The position numbers and the translations under genes are program-made. Below the pieces are notes generated by a model. The model saw only the letters and a list, made by a program, of their open reading frames with translations. It was not told where the DNA came from and made no database searches. A stretch of 64,000 nt of DNA from an uncultured SAR86 cluster bacterium (GTDB taxonomy: Bacteria; Pseudomonadota; Gammaproteobacteria; Magnimaribacterales; D2472), in assembly GCA_902538705.1 (NCBI GenBank), contig CACBGD010000002.1:36485-100484 (forward strand), read 5' to 3'. Shown piece by piece: positions 9,386 through 17,450 of the stretch. Every line of letters begins with the position of its first letter. Position 1 is the stretch's first letter.

Positions 9386-9589
9386 TTACTCTTGTTCTTG
9401 ATCTTCTTTAACTGGCTTTCTTAAGTCTTTAACAAGTCTTCCCTTATAAAATCCATCCTTGGTCATTTGATGTCTCAAATGTTTCTCACCAGATACTTGA
9501 TCAGTGGACAATGTCAGATTCTTTAACTTGTCATGAGATCTTCTCATGCCAATTCTTGAACGTGTTTTTTTACTTTTTTGTACAGCCAT
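9386..9589 (-). CDS. rpmF: 50S ribosomal protein bL32
   Basis: Small basic large-subunit ribosomal protein, opening with [20 protein letters not shown], the expected start. At 67 residues it is somewhat longer than the usual 55-60. The extra part is a charged C-terminal tail ending [10 protein letters not shown]. The zinc cysteines found in some bL32 proteins are absent, as is common in this lineage. The yceD gene that normally precedes rpmF is not here; rluC lies 49 bp upstream. Confidence 0.92.
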   Translation of the reverse strand: MAVQKSKKTRSRIGMRRSHDKLKNLTLSTDQVSGEKHLRHQMTKDGFYKGRLVKDLRKPVKEDQEQE

Positions 9590-9638
9590 AATTATAAAAA
9601 AGCGTATCCTAACAAATATATCCTTAAATGAATAGTAA

Positions 9639-10553
9639 TTAAGTATCCAAATAAACTAACATTTTTTGAAACTGATCGTCATAATCTGCAACAAAAGTAT
9701 TTCTTTTATTGCCAAGATCTAAAAAAGATATTTCAGACGAATGAAGACCTAATCTTTTAATGCCTGAATGTTTTAAGCGCGTGTTAAAGTCATTACATCC
9801 ATACTTGTTGTCATTGGCAATATTTTTCTTAATTTTTTCACATTGAGCTCTTATTTGATGTGTTCTTCCTGTTAGAATCTCTATTTCTATCAATGAACTA
9901 CAATCTAGCTTTTTTAGAAGTTTTAATATTGATTTTGCCTCTTTACCATTTTTATTGATTGAAACTTTATTGAATGATCCTTTGGTGTTTGTATCAATGC
10001 TATCTTCTAAAACCATTTCTTCAGGTATGAAGTCTTTTACTAAGGCATGATAGATCTTTTTTACTTTTCTTTGTTTTAGTTGATTATTAAAAAAACTTAG
10101 AAATTTTTGATTTTTAGCTATTACCAAACAACCAGATGTTCCCTTATCAAGCCTGTGACAAAGATTTAATGAATTATTTTTTAAAACTACTCGTAAAATA
10201 TCTATGAGACCATGATCATTCTTGGTGCCACTATGTACAGCATAATCTGAGGGTTTATTGAATATTAAGAAATCTTCATCATCATATATCACTTTATTTT
10301 TTAAAAATGCATATTTGTTTGCATCTATTTCTATTATCCTCTCTTGATTAATGAGATTTGGAGGTATTCTGATTAAATCATTTGCACAAAGCTTTGTATC
10401 AGGCTTAACTCTTTTTGAATTGACTCTTACCTCACCCTTTCTTATGACTTTATAAATTTTTGATTTAGGTATGTTTTTAAAATTTGAAAAAAGGAAATTA
10501 TCTATTCTCCTGCCTTCATTATGATGATCTACGGTTATATTTTTGACAGACAT
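9639..10553 (-). CDS. rluC: 23S rRNA pseudouridine synthase RluC
   Basis: Isomerises uridines in 23S rRNA (positions 955, 2504 and 2580 in E. coli numbering for this family). An N-terminal S4 RNA-binding domain covers about residues 15-70. The RluA-family catalytic motif [10 protein letters not shown] has Asp136 as the catalytic residue. GRTHQIRAQ follows near 230. Length is 304 residues. It diverges from rne, as in enteric genomes, which supports RluC over RluD. Confidence 0.9.
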   Translation of the reverse strand: MSVKNITVDHHNEGRRIDNFLFSNFKNIPKSKIYKVIRKGEVRVNSKRVKPDTKLCANDLIRIPPNLINQERIIEIDANKYAFLKNKVIYDDEDFLIFNKPSDYAVHSGTKNDHGLIDILRVVLKNNSLNLCHRLDKGTSGCLVIAKNQKFLSFFNNQLKQRKVKKIYHALVKDFIPEEMVLEDSIDTNTKGSFNKVSINKNGKEAKSILKLLKKLDCSSLIEIEILTGRTHQIRAQCEKIKKNIANDNKYGCNDFNTRLKHSGIKRLGLHSSEISFLDLGNKRNTFVADYDDQFQKMLVYLDT

Positions 10554-10637
10554 AAATTATATATATACGATAAACACAATAATTATAGTTTATGTTGAAT
10601 AGTTCGACATAATAGAGATAGAAAAATACTAATTTTA

Positions 10638-10739
10638 CCTTCAGCTCTCCATCCCGAGCTGTTTAAGAAGCAATAAGAGTAAGACTTCTTAAAAATAACC
10701 TAAATTGTATTAACTATTTCCTTAACTGAAGGAGTTAGT
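10638..10739 (+). promoter_or_regulatory. Structured 5' leader of rne: three hairpins and an anti-Shine-Dalgarno segment
   Basis: Three inverted repeats precede the rne start. Hairpin 1 is CAGCTC/GAGCTG (10642-10647 with 10656-10661). Hairpin 2 is the 9-bp TTTAAGAAG/CTTCTTAAA (10662-10670 with 10685-10693). Hairpin 3 is TTAACT/AGTTAG (10722-10727 with 10733-10738), whose loop holds part of the ribosome-binding site. In addition CCTTCAG at 10638-10644 is perfectly complementary to CTGAAGG at 10726-10732, and that pairing competes with hairpins 1 and 3. In E. coli the rne leader is a structured target for RNase E autoregulation; a similar role here is inference. Confidence 0.6.
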
Positions 10740-12749
10740 ATGAAAAGAATATTAATAAATAGTTCTTATAACGATGAATTGCGTGTTGCGCTTGTTGATG
10801 GTGCTAAATTATTTGATTTAGATACGGAAGTTACCGATAGAGTCCTCTACAAGGGAAGTATCTTCAAGGCTACAGTTTCAAGAATTGAAAAGAGTCTAAA
10901 TGCAGCGTTTGTAGATTTTGGATCGACTCGTCATGGCTTTCTTCCATTAAGAGAATTAACCAAAAACTTCTACAAAAAAAATTCACAAGGCAAGACAGAG
11001 TCTACTCTTAAAGAGGGTCAAGAAATTCTTGTTCAAATAAATAAGGAAGAAAGAGGAACAAAAGGAGCAACCTTATCAACTCAGATTTCTATAGCTGGCC
11101 GTTTTATGGTTTTAATAGCTAATTCAAATAAGTCTGGAGGTATATCAAGAAGAATTACTGGCGATGAAAGAGAAGATCTAAAAAATCAAATTGCAAAACT
11201 TGATATCCCTGAAGGAATGGGAGTCATTATTCGAACCGCTGGAATTGATAGATCATTTGAAGAGCTCCAAAATGACCTAAATTATCTAATTTCCTTATGG
11301 GATGATATTAATGCTACTCAAGCCTCAGCTGATTCACCTCAATTAATATACAAAGACGACAAATTAATTGTTAGAGTCTTTAGAGATATTTTTAGAGATG
11401 ATATTGAGGAAATTTTAGTTGACGATAAGTCCGTTTTTGAGGAAGCTAAAAACTTTGCTGAATTAGTTATTCCTGATCAAAAAGATAAGGTAAAACTTTA
11501 TGATGAGGAAATCCCTCTTTTCAATAGATATCAAATAGAATCTCAAATTGAACTAGCTTTCCAAAGGGAGATCTCTCTTCCATCTGGAGGATCTATTGTA
11601 ATAGATCCAACAGAAGCAATGACAACTATTGATATTAATTCAGCTCGCTCAACCAAAGGAAAAGATATAGAAGAAACTGCTCTCAAAACAAATTTAGAAG
11701 CAGCAAAAGAAATAGCCAGGCAGCTAAGATTGAGAGATGTTGGCGGACTAATAGTTGTCGACTTTATAGACATGCAAAGTGAGGAATCTCAAAATAAGGT
11801 TGAAAATGCTTTTAGAAGAGCAGTATCCTCAGATAGGGCAAGAATTCAAATGGCTAGTATTTCAAGATTCGGTTTACTTGAAATCTCAAGGCAACGACTA
11901 AAGCCATCATTGAATGAAACGTATGACATAGAACATGTTTTAGTTAGAGGGCCCAGATCCATTGGTCAATCAATCTTAAGAATCATTGGTGAGGATGTAG
12001 CAAAAGAAAACACTGCAGAAATTCAAGTATTTGTTCCCGCTGATGTTGCAAGCTATTTACTCAACGAAAAAAGGCGAGATATTCTTAGCATTGAAGACTC
12101 ATCAGGCGTGAAAATTTTAATTATTGCTGATCCATATAAGTCAAGACCATATTACAAAGTTATAAGAATAAAAAATTCTGAGGTTAGAAAAAAATCTTCA
12201 TATGATTTAACACCCGAGAGTCCAAATCCTGATACTGGTTGGAGAGACGAAAAGTCAGTTTCAAAGCTTAGTCCCCTTGTAGATGCAACTGATCATAAGA
12301 AAAATCATAAATCTGGTGGTGGGATCTTGAGTTGGATTAAAAGTTTGACTTCGGATACTAAAACTAAAAAACCAGTTAAGAAAAAATCAACACAGAAAAG
12401 AAGAAGTAGAAAAACAAATTATAAAAGTAAAAAAAATAATGCTTCTAAAACAAGATCTAACAGAAAACCAGTTTCATCATCAAAATCTAATAGAAAACCA
12501 ACTGCATCAAAAAATACAAGAAGACCAGCAAAACGACAAGATAAAAAGACTAATAAAGATTCTGATGTAAAAAATACCCGAAAAAAAGCTACTCCAAGAA
12601 AGTCAATTATAAAAAAGGAAAATACAAAAAAATTTGAAGTAAAAGAAGATACTACAAAAAAAATAACTGGTAGACAGGATATTGTTAAGGAATCTAAAAA
12701 GAAGCCCGAACCGCCAACTAGAGCTTTAAATGATCCTCGAGATAACTAG
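10740..12749 (+). CDS. rne: Ribonuclease E
   Basis: Endoribonuclease that starts mRNA decay and processes rRNA and tRNA. An S1 domain covers about residues 35-120, followed by the 5'-sensor and DNase I-like regions. The metal-binding aspartates are Asp298 (TTIDINSARS) and Asp341 (VVDFIDM). The zinc-link motif CPRCxGTG that joins protomers in E. coli is replaced by LVRGPRSIG (401-409), with no cysteine left and several residues deleted before SILRIIGED. From about 495 to 669 the tail is disordered and Lys/Arg/Ser/Thr-rich, an RNA-binding type of scaffold without an obvious enolase or PNPase motif. A good GGAG ribosome-binding site lies five bases before ATG. Confidence 0.9.
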   Translation: MKRILINSSYNDELRVALVDGAKLFDLDTEVTDRVLYKGSIFKATVSRIEKSLNAAFVDFGSTRHGFLPLRELTKNFYKKNSQGKTESTLKEGQEILVQINKEERGTKGATLSTQISIAGRFMVLIANSNKSGGISRRITGDEREDLKNQIAKLDIPEGMGVIIRTAGIDRSFEELQNDLNYLISLWDDINATQASADSPQLIYKDDKLIVRVFRDIFRDDIEEILVDDKSVFEEAKNFAELVIPDQKDKVKLYDEEIPLFNRYQIESQIELAFQREISLPSGGSIVIDPTEAMTTIDINSARSTKGKDIEETALKTNLEAAKEIARQLRLRDVGGLIVVDFIDMQSEESQNKVENAFRRAVSSDRARIQMASISRFGLLEISRQRLKPSLNETYDIEHVLVRGPRSIGQSILRIIGEDVAKENTAEIQVFVPADVASYLLNEKRRDILSIEDSSGVKILIIADPYKSRPYYKVIRIKNSEVRKKSSYDLTPESPNPDTGWRDEKSVSKLSPLVDATDHKKNHKSGGGILSWIKSLTSDTKTKKPVKKKSTQKRRSRKTNYKSKKNNASKTRSNRKPVSSSKSNRKPTASKNTRRPAKRQDKKTNKDSDVKNTRKKATPRKSIIKKENTKKFEVKEDTTKKITGRQDIVKESKKKPEPPTRALNDPRDN

Positions 12750-13533
12750 AAATTAATTGACCTGAAATTGACAATTTTGGAGGTATATTAGGAAGATCAT
12801 TTATTTTGAACCACTTGGCATCTTCTAGCTCTGCTTCCTCTACTTTTATTTCGCCGGATTCATATTCGCAAAAAAATCCTAGCATTAACTGGCTTGGGAA
12901 TGGCCAAGGTTGACTGCCAAAATATTTAATATTTTTAACGGCAATATTTACCTCTTCCATTACTTCTCTTTTTAGGGCATCTTCAGCCGTCTCTCCAGCC
13001 TCAATAAAGCCAGCTAAGGTGCTATACCAGTTCTCAGGGAAAAATTTATTTCTTGCAAGCAGAATCTCATCTTCTCTTGTTACTAAAGTTATTATGCATG
13101 GTGATATCTTTGGATAAATAAATTCTTGATTGCAAGGCCTTACAAAGGCACCCTCTTTTTCCTGGAAAGATAACTTTCCCGAGCACCTAGAGCAGTATTT
13201 GGTTTCATCAATCCAATGAACAAGCTGCTTGGCTGTAAAAATGATTCCATCACTTTCAGGATTAAAATTAGCTAAACTTCGTATTTCAATTAATTCTGCA
13301 TCCTCAGGTTTATTTACTAAGCTTATGTCTTTGAGATTAATTGCGTAAATATATTCTTCATCATCGCTATAAATACCTATCCTTCCAGTTTCAACATCGC
13401 CATCTAAAATTAAATAATTTGCATCAAATTTATAAGATTTCTCTGTTTTATCGTATAAAATCTTATTTTCTGAAATAAAAATATACTTGTTGTTATTTGA
13501 TTCAGAAAATTTTTTAAAACGAGATCCAGACAT
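12718..13533 (-). CDS. nudC: NAD+/NADH pyrophosphatase, NUDIX family
   Basis: Hydrolyses NAD(H) to NMN(H) and AMP and may remove NAD caps from RNA. The Nudix box spans 175-197 (starting GFIEAGET, with REVMEEV), followed by the NudC-specific SQPWPFPS at 207-214. The zinc ribbon is degenerate: Cys114, Cys117 and Cys134 are present but the fourth position is Glu137. Length is 271 residues. The 3' end overlaps the 3' end of rne by 32 bp in convergent orientation, and the gene diverges from nhaB with only 14 bp between starts. Confidence 0.88.
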   Translation of the reverse strand: MSGSRFKKFSESNNNKYIFISENKILYDKTEKSYKFDANYLILDGDVETGRIGIYSDDEEYIYAINLKDISLVNKPEDAELIEIRSLANFNPESDGIIFTAKQLVHWIDETKYCSRCSGKLSFQEKEGAFVRPCNQEFIYPKISPCIITLVTREDEILLARNKFFPENWYSTLAGFIEAGETAEDALKREVMEEVNIAVKNIKYFGSQPWPFPSQLMLGFFCEYESGEIKVEEAELEDAKWFKINDLPNIPPKLSISGQLISSYLEDHLKL

Positions 13534-13547
13534 AAGTAGTAATCATA

Positions 13548-15068
13548 ATGAATATATCCTTAATGTATAGCATGTTTTTAGGTGACTCGCCTAAATGGTA
13601 CAAACAAGCAATCCTTTTATTTCTTTTAATAAATCCTATCTTGCTTATAGCCTTAAATTCGTTTGGCCTTAATGGTGGATTTATTCTAGGCTGGGTTATC
13701 TTATTACAGTTTATTTTTACTCTAGCTCTAGCTTTAAAATGCTATCCCTTGCAGCCAGGTGGTCTTTTAGCAATTGAAGCATTAATAATGGATCTCTCAA
13801 ATCCATACTCAATGATGCATGAGATTGAGGCAAATATTGAAGTAATCCTTTTACTAGTATTTATGGTAGCTGGGATCTTCTTTATGAAAAACCTTATGCT
13901 TACGATATTCACTAAATTGCTTTTGCAGGTTAAATCAAAAGTATGGCTTTCAGTACTTTATTGTTTTACTGCAGCCTTTTTGTCTGCCTTCCTCGATGCA
14001 CTTACTGTAACAGCAGTTTTAATTGGAGTAACTGTTGGGTTCTATAGAATTTACCATTTAATAATTTCAAATAAATATTTTGATGACTCTAGTCATGATA
14101 TTCATGATGACTCATTGGTTAATTCTGTAAAAATTGAGGAGCTTGAGGATTTTAAGGGTTTTTTAAGACAACTAATCATGCATGGTGCTGTTGGAACAGC
14201 TCTTGGTGGGGTGTGCACTATTGTAGGTGAACCTCAAAATTTACTAATTGCAAATATTGCAGGTTGGGATTTCATTGAATTCTTCTTGTATATGGCTCCA
14301 GTTACTATGCCAGTTTTTGTGACAGGATTAATTCTTTGTTATTGTCTTGAGCGATACAAACTTGCTGGTTTTGGATCAGAGCTTTCAGATAGTATAAGAA
14401 CTATTTTTTCTGAATATGCTGCATATGAAAACGAAATTAGTAAAAATGATACAAAGAAAAAAGCTGAACTTTCAGTTGAGTTATTTGTTTTAGTCTTATT
14501 AATCCTAGCTCTTGCTTTCCACATTGCTGAGGTTGGAATTATAGGATTAGGTGTAATAATTCTATTAACTTCATTCAAGGGTATAACTCATGAACATTAT
14601 TTAGGGGATGCTTTCAAAGAGGCCTTACCTTTTACAGCATTGTTATGTGTATTTTTTGCTATCGTAAGTGTTATCCATGAACAACATTTATTTACCCCAG
14701 TTATTAATTATGTGCTTACATTTAGTATCGAAAGTCAGACTAGTATCTTCTTTATTGCAAATGGAGTTTTGTCAGCAATAAGTGATAATGTTTTCGTAGC
14801 TACAATTTATATTAATGAAGTTAAGGCACTTTTAGATGCAGGTAAGATATCTCTAGAACATTTCAACAATCTTACAATTGCTATCAATACAGGAACAAAT
14901 ATACCAAGTATTGCTACTCCTAATGGACAAGCAGCATTTCTTTTTCTGTTGACTTCTTCTCTTGCTCCGTTAATTAATTTGTCCTATTTTAGGATGGTTT
15001 TAATGGCGCTACCATATACAATTGTACTAACTATAGTAGCCCTTATTTCAGTCTATTTATTCATCTAA
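13548..15068 (+). CDS. nhaB: Na+/H+ antiporter NhaB
   Basis: Inner-membrane antiporter that expels Na+ in exchange for protons. The opening FLGDSPKWYKQAILLFLLINP is characteristic of NhaB, as are the central region around GGVCTIVGEPQNLLIAN and the C-terminal NTGTNIPSIATPNGQAAFLF. About ten to twelve hydrophobic segments are visible in 506 residues. dusA follows without a gap. The protein fits a marine organism with several Na+-driven importers in the same window. Confidence 0.92.
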   Translation: MNISLMYSMFLGDSPKWYKQAILLFLLINPILLIALNSFGLNGGFILGWVILLQFIFTLALALKCYPLQPGGLLAIEALIMDLSNPYSMMHEIEANIEVILLLVFMVAGIFFMKNLMLTIFTKLLLQVKSKVWLSVLYCFTAAFLSAFLDALTVTAVLIGVTVGFYRIYHLIISNKYFDDSSHDIHDDSLVNSVKIEELEDFKGFLRQLIMHGAVGTALGGVCTIVGEPQNLLIANIAGWDFIEFFLYMAPVTMPVFVTGLILCYCLERYKLAGFGSELSDSIRTIFSEYAAYENEISKNDTKKKAELSVELFVLVLLILALAFHIAEVGIIGLGVIILLTSFKGITHEHYLGDAFKEALPFTALLCVFFAIVSVIHEQHLFTPVINYVLTFSIESQTSIFFIANGVLSAISDNVFVATIYINEVKALLDAGKISLEHFNNLTIAINTGTNIPSIATPNGQAAFLFLLTSSLAPLINLSYFRMVLMALPYTIVLTIVALISVYLFI

Positions 15069-16028
15069 ATGTCACTAAATAGAAAGTTCTGTGTAGCTCC
15101 TATGATGAGATATACAGATATGCATGAAAGATTCTTTTTAAGGCTCATCACTAAAAAAGCAGTTCTTTATACAGAGATGATTGCAACTGGGGCGCTTATA
15201 CATGGAAACTGTGATTATCAATTAGATTTTAATAAAGAGGAACATCCAGTAGCAGTTCAATTTGGTGGATCATCGCCACTTGAATTGTCTAAATGCGCAA
15301 TAATGGCTGAAAAAAAGGGATATGATGAAATCAATCTAAACATCGGGTGTCCATCCGAAAGAGTCCAAAAAGGTAATTTCGGTGTATGTTTAATGCTTGA
15401 ACCAGAACTAGTTGCGGAATGTGTTAGACAAATGAGAAGGTCAGTTGATATTCCTATTACTGTTAAATGCAGAACAGGCGTCGACGATAATGATGATTAT
15501 TTGTTTTTGAAATCATTTATAGATATTGTGAAAGATTCTGGCATTAAAACTTTTATAATCCATGCAAGAAAAGGAATACTAAAAGGCTTAAGCCCAAGAC
15601 AAAATAGAAATATTCCACCTTTAAATTATGAAAAAGTTTATTCAATAAAGAATGATTTTCCAAATTTAGAAATTGTTATCAATGGCGGAATAAAGTCTAT
15701 AAATGAAGCAAAAAATCATTTGAATTATGTTGATGGAGTAATGCTAGGAAGGGCTGCATACGATAACCCTTTTATGCTCAGTGAAATAGATTCTGAGATT
15801 TACTCAAACGCAAAGACTGATATCAGCAAAAAAGACCTACTTTCAGAATACTTAGATTATGTGCATCTCATGACTGAAAAGGGTTATGATCCCAAAATTA
15901 TGTTGAAACATGTATTTGGTCTTAAAAAAGGTGAGAAAGATGCGAAAAGATTCAGGGTTAAAGTAACAGAGGTTATGAGATCACCGAGTCTAGTTGAAAA
16001 CAAAGATGAATTATTGTCGATGGTTTAG
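15069..16028 (+). CDS. dusA: tRNA-dihydrouridine(20/20a) synthase DusA
   Basis: FMN enzyme that reduces uridines 20/20a in the tRNA D-loop using NADPH. The N-terminus CVAPMMRYTDMHERFF is diagnostic for DusA rather than DusB or DusC. The catalytic Cys94 lies in NIGCPSERVQKG, followed by GNFGVCLM. Length is 319 residues. It starts immediately after the nhaB stop and its end overlaps the mlaA end by four bases in convergent orientation. Confidence 0.93.
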   Translation: MSLNRKFCVAPMMRYTDMHERFFLRLITKKAVLYTEMIATGALIHGNCDYQLDFNKEEHPVAVQFGGSSPLELSKCAIMAEKKGYDEINLNIGCPSERVQKGNFGVCLMLEPELVAECVRQMRRSVDIPITVKCRTGVDDNDDYLFLKSFIDIVKDSGIKTFIIHARKGILKGLSPRQNRNIPPLNYEKVYSIKNDFPNLEIVINGGIKSINEAKNHLNYVDGVMLGRAAYDNPFMLSEIDSEIYSNAKTDISKKDLLSEYLDYVHLMTEKGYDPKIMLKHVFGLKKGEKDAKRFRVKVTEVMRSPSLVENKDELLSMV

Positions 16029-16723
16029 TTATCACCAAAAATATCATCCATATCGTCTAAAAATACATCATCCTCAGTTGAACCATTTTTTATTTCGTAT
16101 TCCCTCGATTGGACATAAGCATCTTTAACAAACATATACTTATCGCCAATAATAAGTGTTTCGGCATCAAGAAGACGCTCTCTTGTCTCGAGAGCGTCAA
16201 TACCCACCAAAGTGAACTTTACATCATTATCTTCCATAGCAAATGTTCCTGAAAGAAAACTTGAAATTGGTCTGCTCAATAAATCTCTCGGATTACTTGG
16301 ACCTAAAAAAGGAAGCATGATGTATGGTCCTGAAGAAATACCCCAAACACCAAGTGTTTGTCCAAAATCTTCTTCATGTTTTTCAAGACCCATTTTTGAT
16401 GCAATATCAATTAAGCCAAATAGTCCAATAGTGGTGTTGATTACAAATCTTCCCGCATCATTAAATGCATACTTAATTTCACCTTGTAGAACTTGATTTA
16501 TTGTAGTGTCAATTTCCTCAAGATTGTTAAAAAAATTAGTTACACCTGTTCTAGCGAATTGAGGTGTGACTTTTCTATATACTAAGGCAGTTGGTTTTAA
16601 AATTTTTTCATCTAATTTTTCATTAAAGACAAAAATATCTCTATTTAGGTCCTCAAATGGATCATTGATTTCTTTGGCAAAGAGTGGAAACGAAAATAAT
16701 AAAACAAGCAAAAGTTTATTCAT
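16025..16723 (-). CDS. mlaA: MlaA/VacJ family phospholipid transport protein
   Basis: Outer-membrane component that removes misplaced phospholipids from the outer leaflet and passes them to MlaC. The family core is clear: NDPFEDLNRDIFVFNEKLD, then VINTTIGLFGLIDIASKMGL, EDFGQTLGVWG and GPYIMLPFLGPSNPRD. Length is 232 residues. The signal sequence (MNKLLLVLLFSFPLFAKE) has no lipobox cysteine, so it should be cut by signal peptidase I, unlike the E. coli lipoprotein. The C-terminal tail is very acidic. The start overlaps the mrp end by eight bases; other mla genes are not in the window. Confidence 0.88.
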   Translation of the reverse strand: MNKLLLVLLFSFPLFAKEINDPFEDLNRDIFVFNEKLDEKILKPTALVYRKVTPQFARTGVTNFFNNLEEIDTTINQVLQGEIKYAFNDAGRFVINTTIGLFGLIDIASKMGLEKHEEDFGQTLGVWGISSGPYIMLPFLGPSNPRDLLSRPISSFLSGTFAMEDNDVKFTLVGIDALETRERLLDAETLIIGDKYMFVKDAYVQSREYEIKNGSTEDDVFLDDMDDIFGDN

Positions 16724-17411
16724 GTTCTTTAATTGCCTTTATTGTGTTTATAAATACAGTATCTAATTCTAAATCATCAAATGGGTATACTAAATCTATA
16801 AATTTTTCATTGAATTCAACTCTATCTAAAATTAAATTTTCTGACTCTAAACAAAAACTTTTCAGCTGATCACTTTGATGAACATTATTTAATACTATCC
16901 CAAGGATTTCAGTATTAAGGCTTTTAAAAACCTGTTCAGATCTTTTTAGATCAGCAATTGATAATTTAGAGAGAGTAGTCACTAGAATTACATAATCAGG
17001 AATAATCTTTTGGCATACTGTCAAATAAGCATCTCCTGTTCCAGGAGGCATATCAATTAGTAAATAATCGATGTCGCCCCAATTAGTTTTTTCATAGATC
17101 TGATTTATTGCTGAACTTAACATAGGCCCTCTCCAGATAGCAGCATTTTTATCGAGCAAGAATCCAAGAGAGTTTATTGAAATATTATCAACATTTTTTG
17201 GCGTATATGGTCTTTTAGTATTTTTTTTATCTAGTTCAATATTTTTATCATTAATATCGAATAATATATCTTGATTAGGACCATAAATATCTGCATCTAG
17301 TACGCCAACTTTACTGCTTTTTGAGAGTGCTGTTGCTAAATAAGAGCATACTGTTGATTTACCAACACCCCCTTTCGCTGAAGCAATTGCAATAGTTTTT
17401 TTTATAGTCAT
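16716..17411 (-). CDS. mrp: Mrp/ApbC family iron-sulfur carrier ATPase
   Basis: P-loop ATPase of the MinD/Mrp family that delivers Fe-S clusters to apoproteins. The deviant Walker A SAKGGVGKST is at residues 11-20, DADIYGPNQ at about 39-47, and LLIDMPPGTGDAYLT at about 117-131. At 231 residues it lacks the N-terminal DUF59 domain found in longer Mrp proteins. The usual C-terminal CxxC cluster site is not obvious, so the exact role is less certain than the fold. It diverges from metG, a conserved arrangement. Confidence 0.82.
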   Translation of the reverse strand: MTIKKTIAIASAKGGVGKSTVCSYLATALSKSSKVGVLDADIYGPNQDILFDINDKNIELDKKNTKRPYTPKNVDNISINSLGFLLDKNAAIWRGPMLSSAINQIYEKTNWGDIDYLLIDMPPGTGDAYLTVCQKIIPDYVILVTTLSKLSIADLKRSEQVFKSLNTEILGIVLNNVHQSDQLKSFCLESENLILDRVEFNEKFIDLVYPFDDLELDTVFINTIKAIKEHE

Positions 17412-17424
17412 TATCTAATTAACT

Positions 17425-17430
17425 TATAAT
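17425..17430 (+). promoter_or_regulatory. Candidate -10 box for metG
   Basis: A perfect TATAAT lies 20 bases before the metG ATG in the 39-bp gap shared with the divergent mrp gene. No clear -35 hexamer is visible at the right distance, so this is a partial promoter call. Confidence 0.35.
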
Positions 17431-17450
17431 ATATTAAAACTTATCACAAA

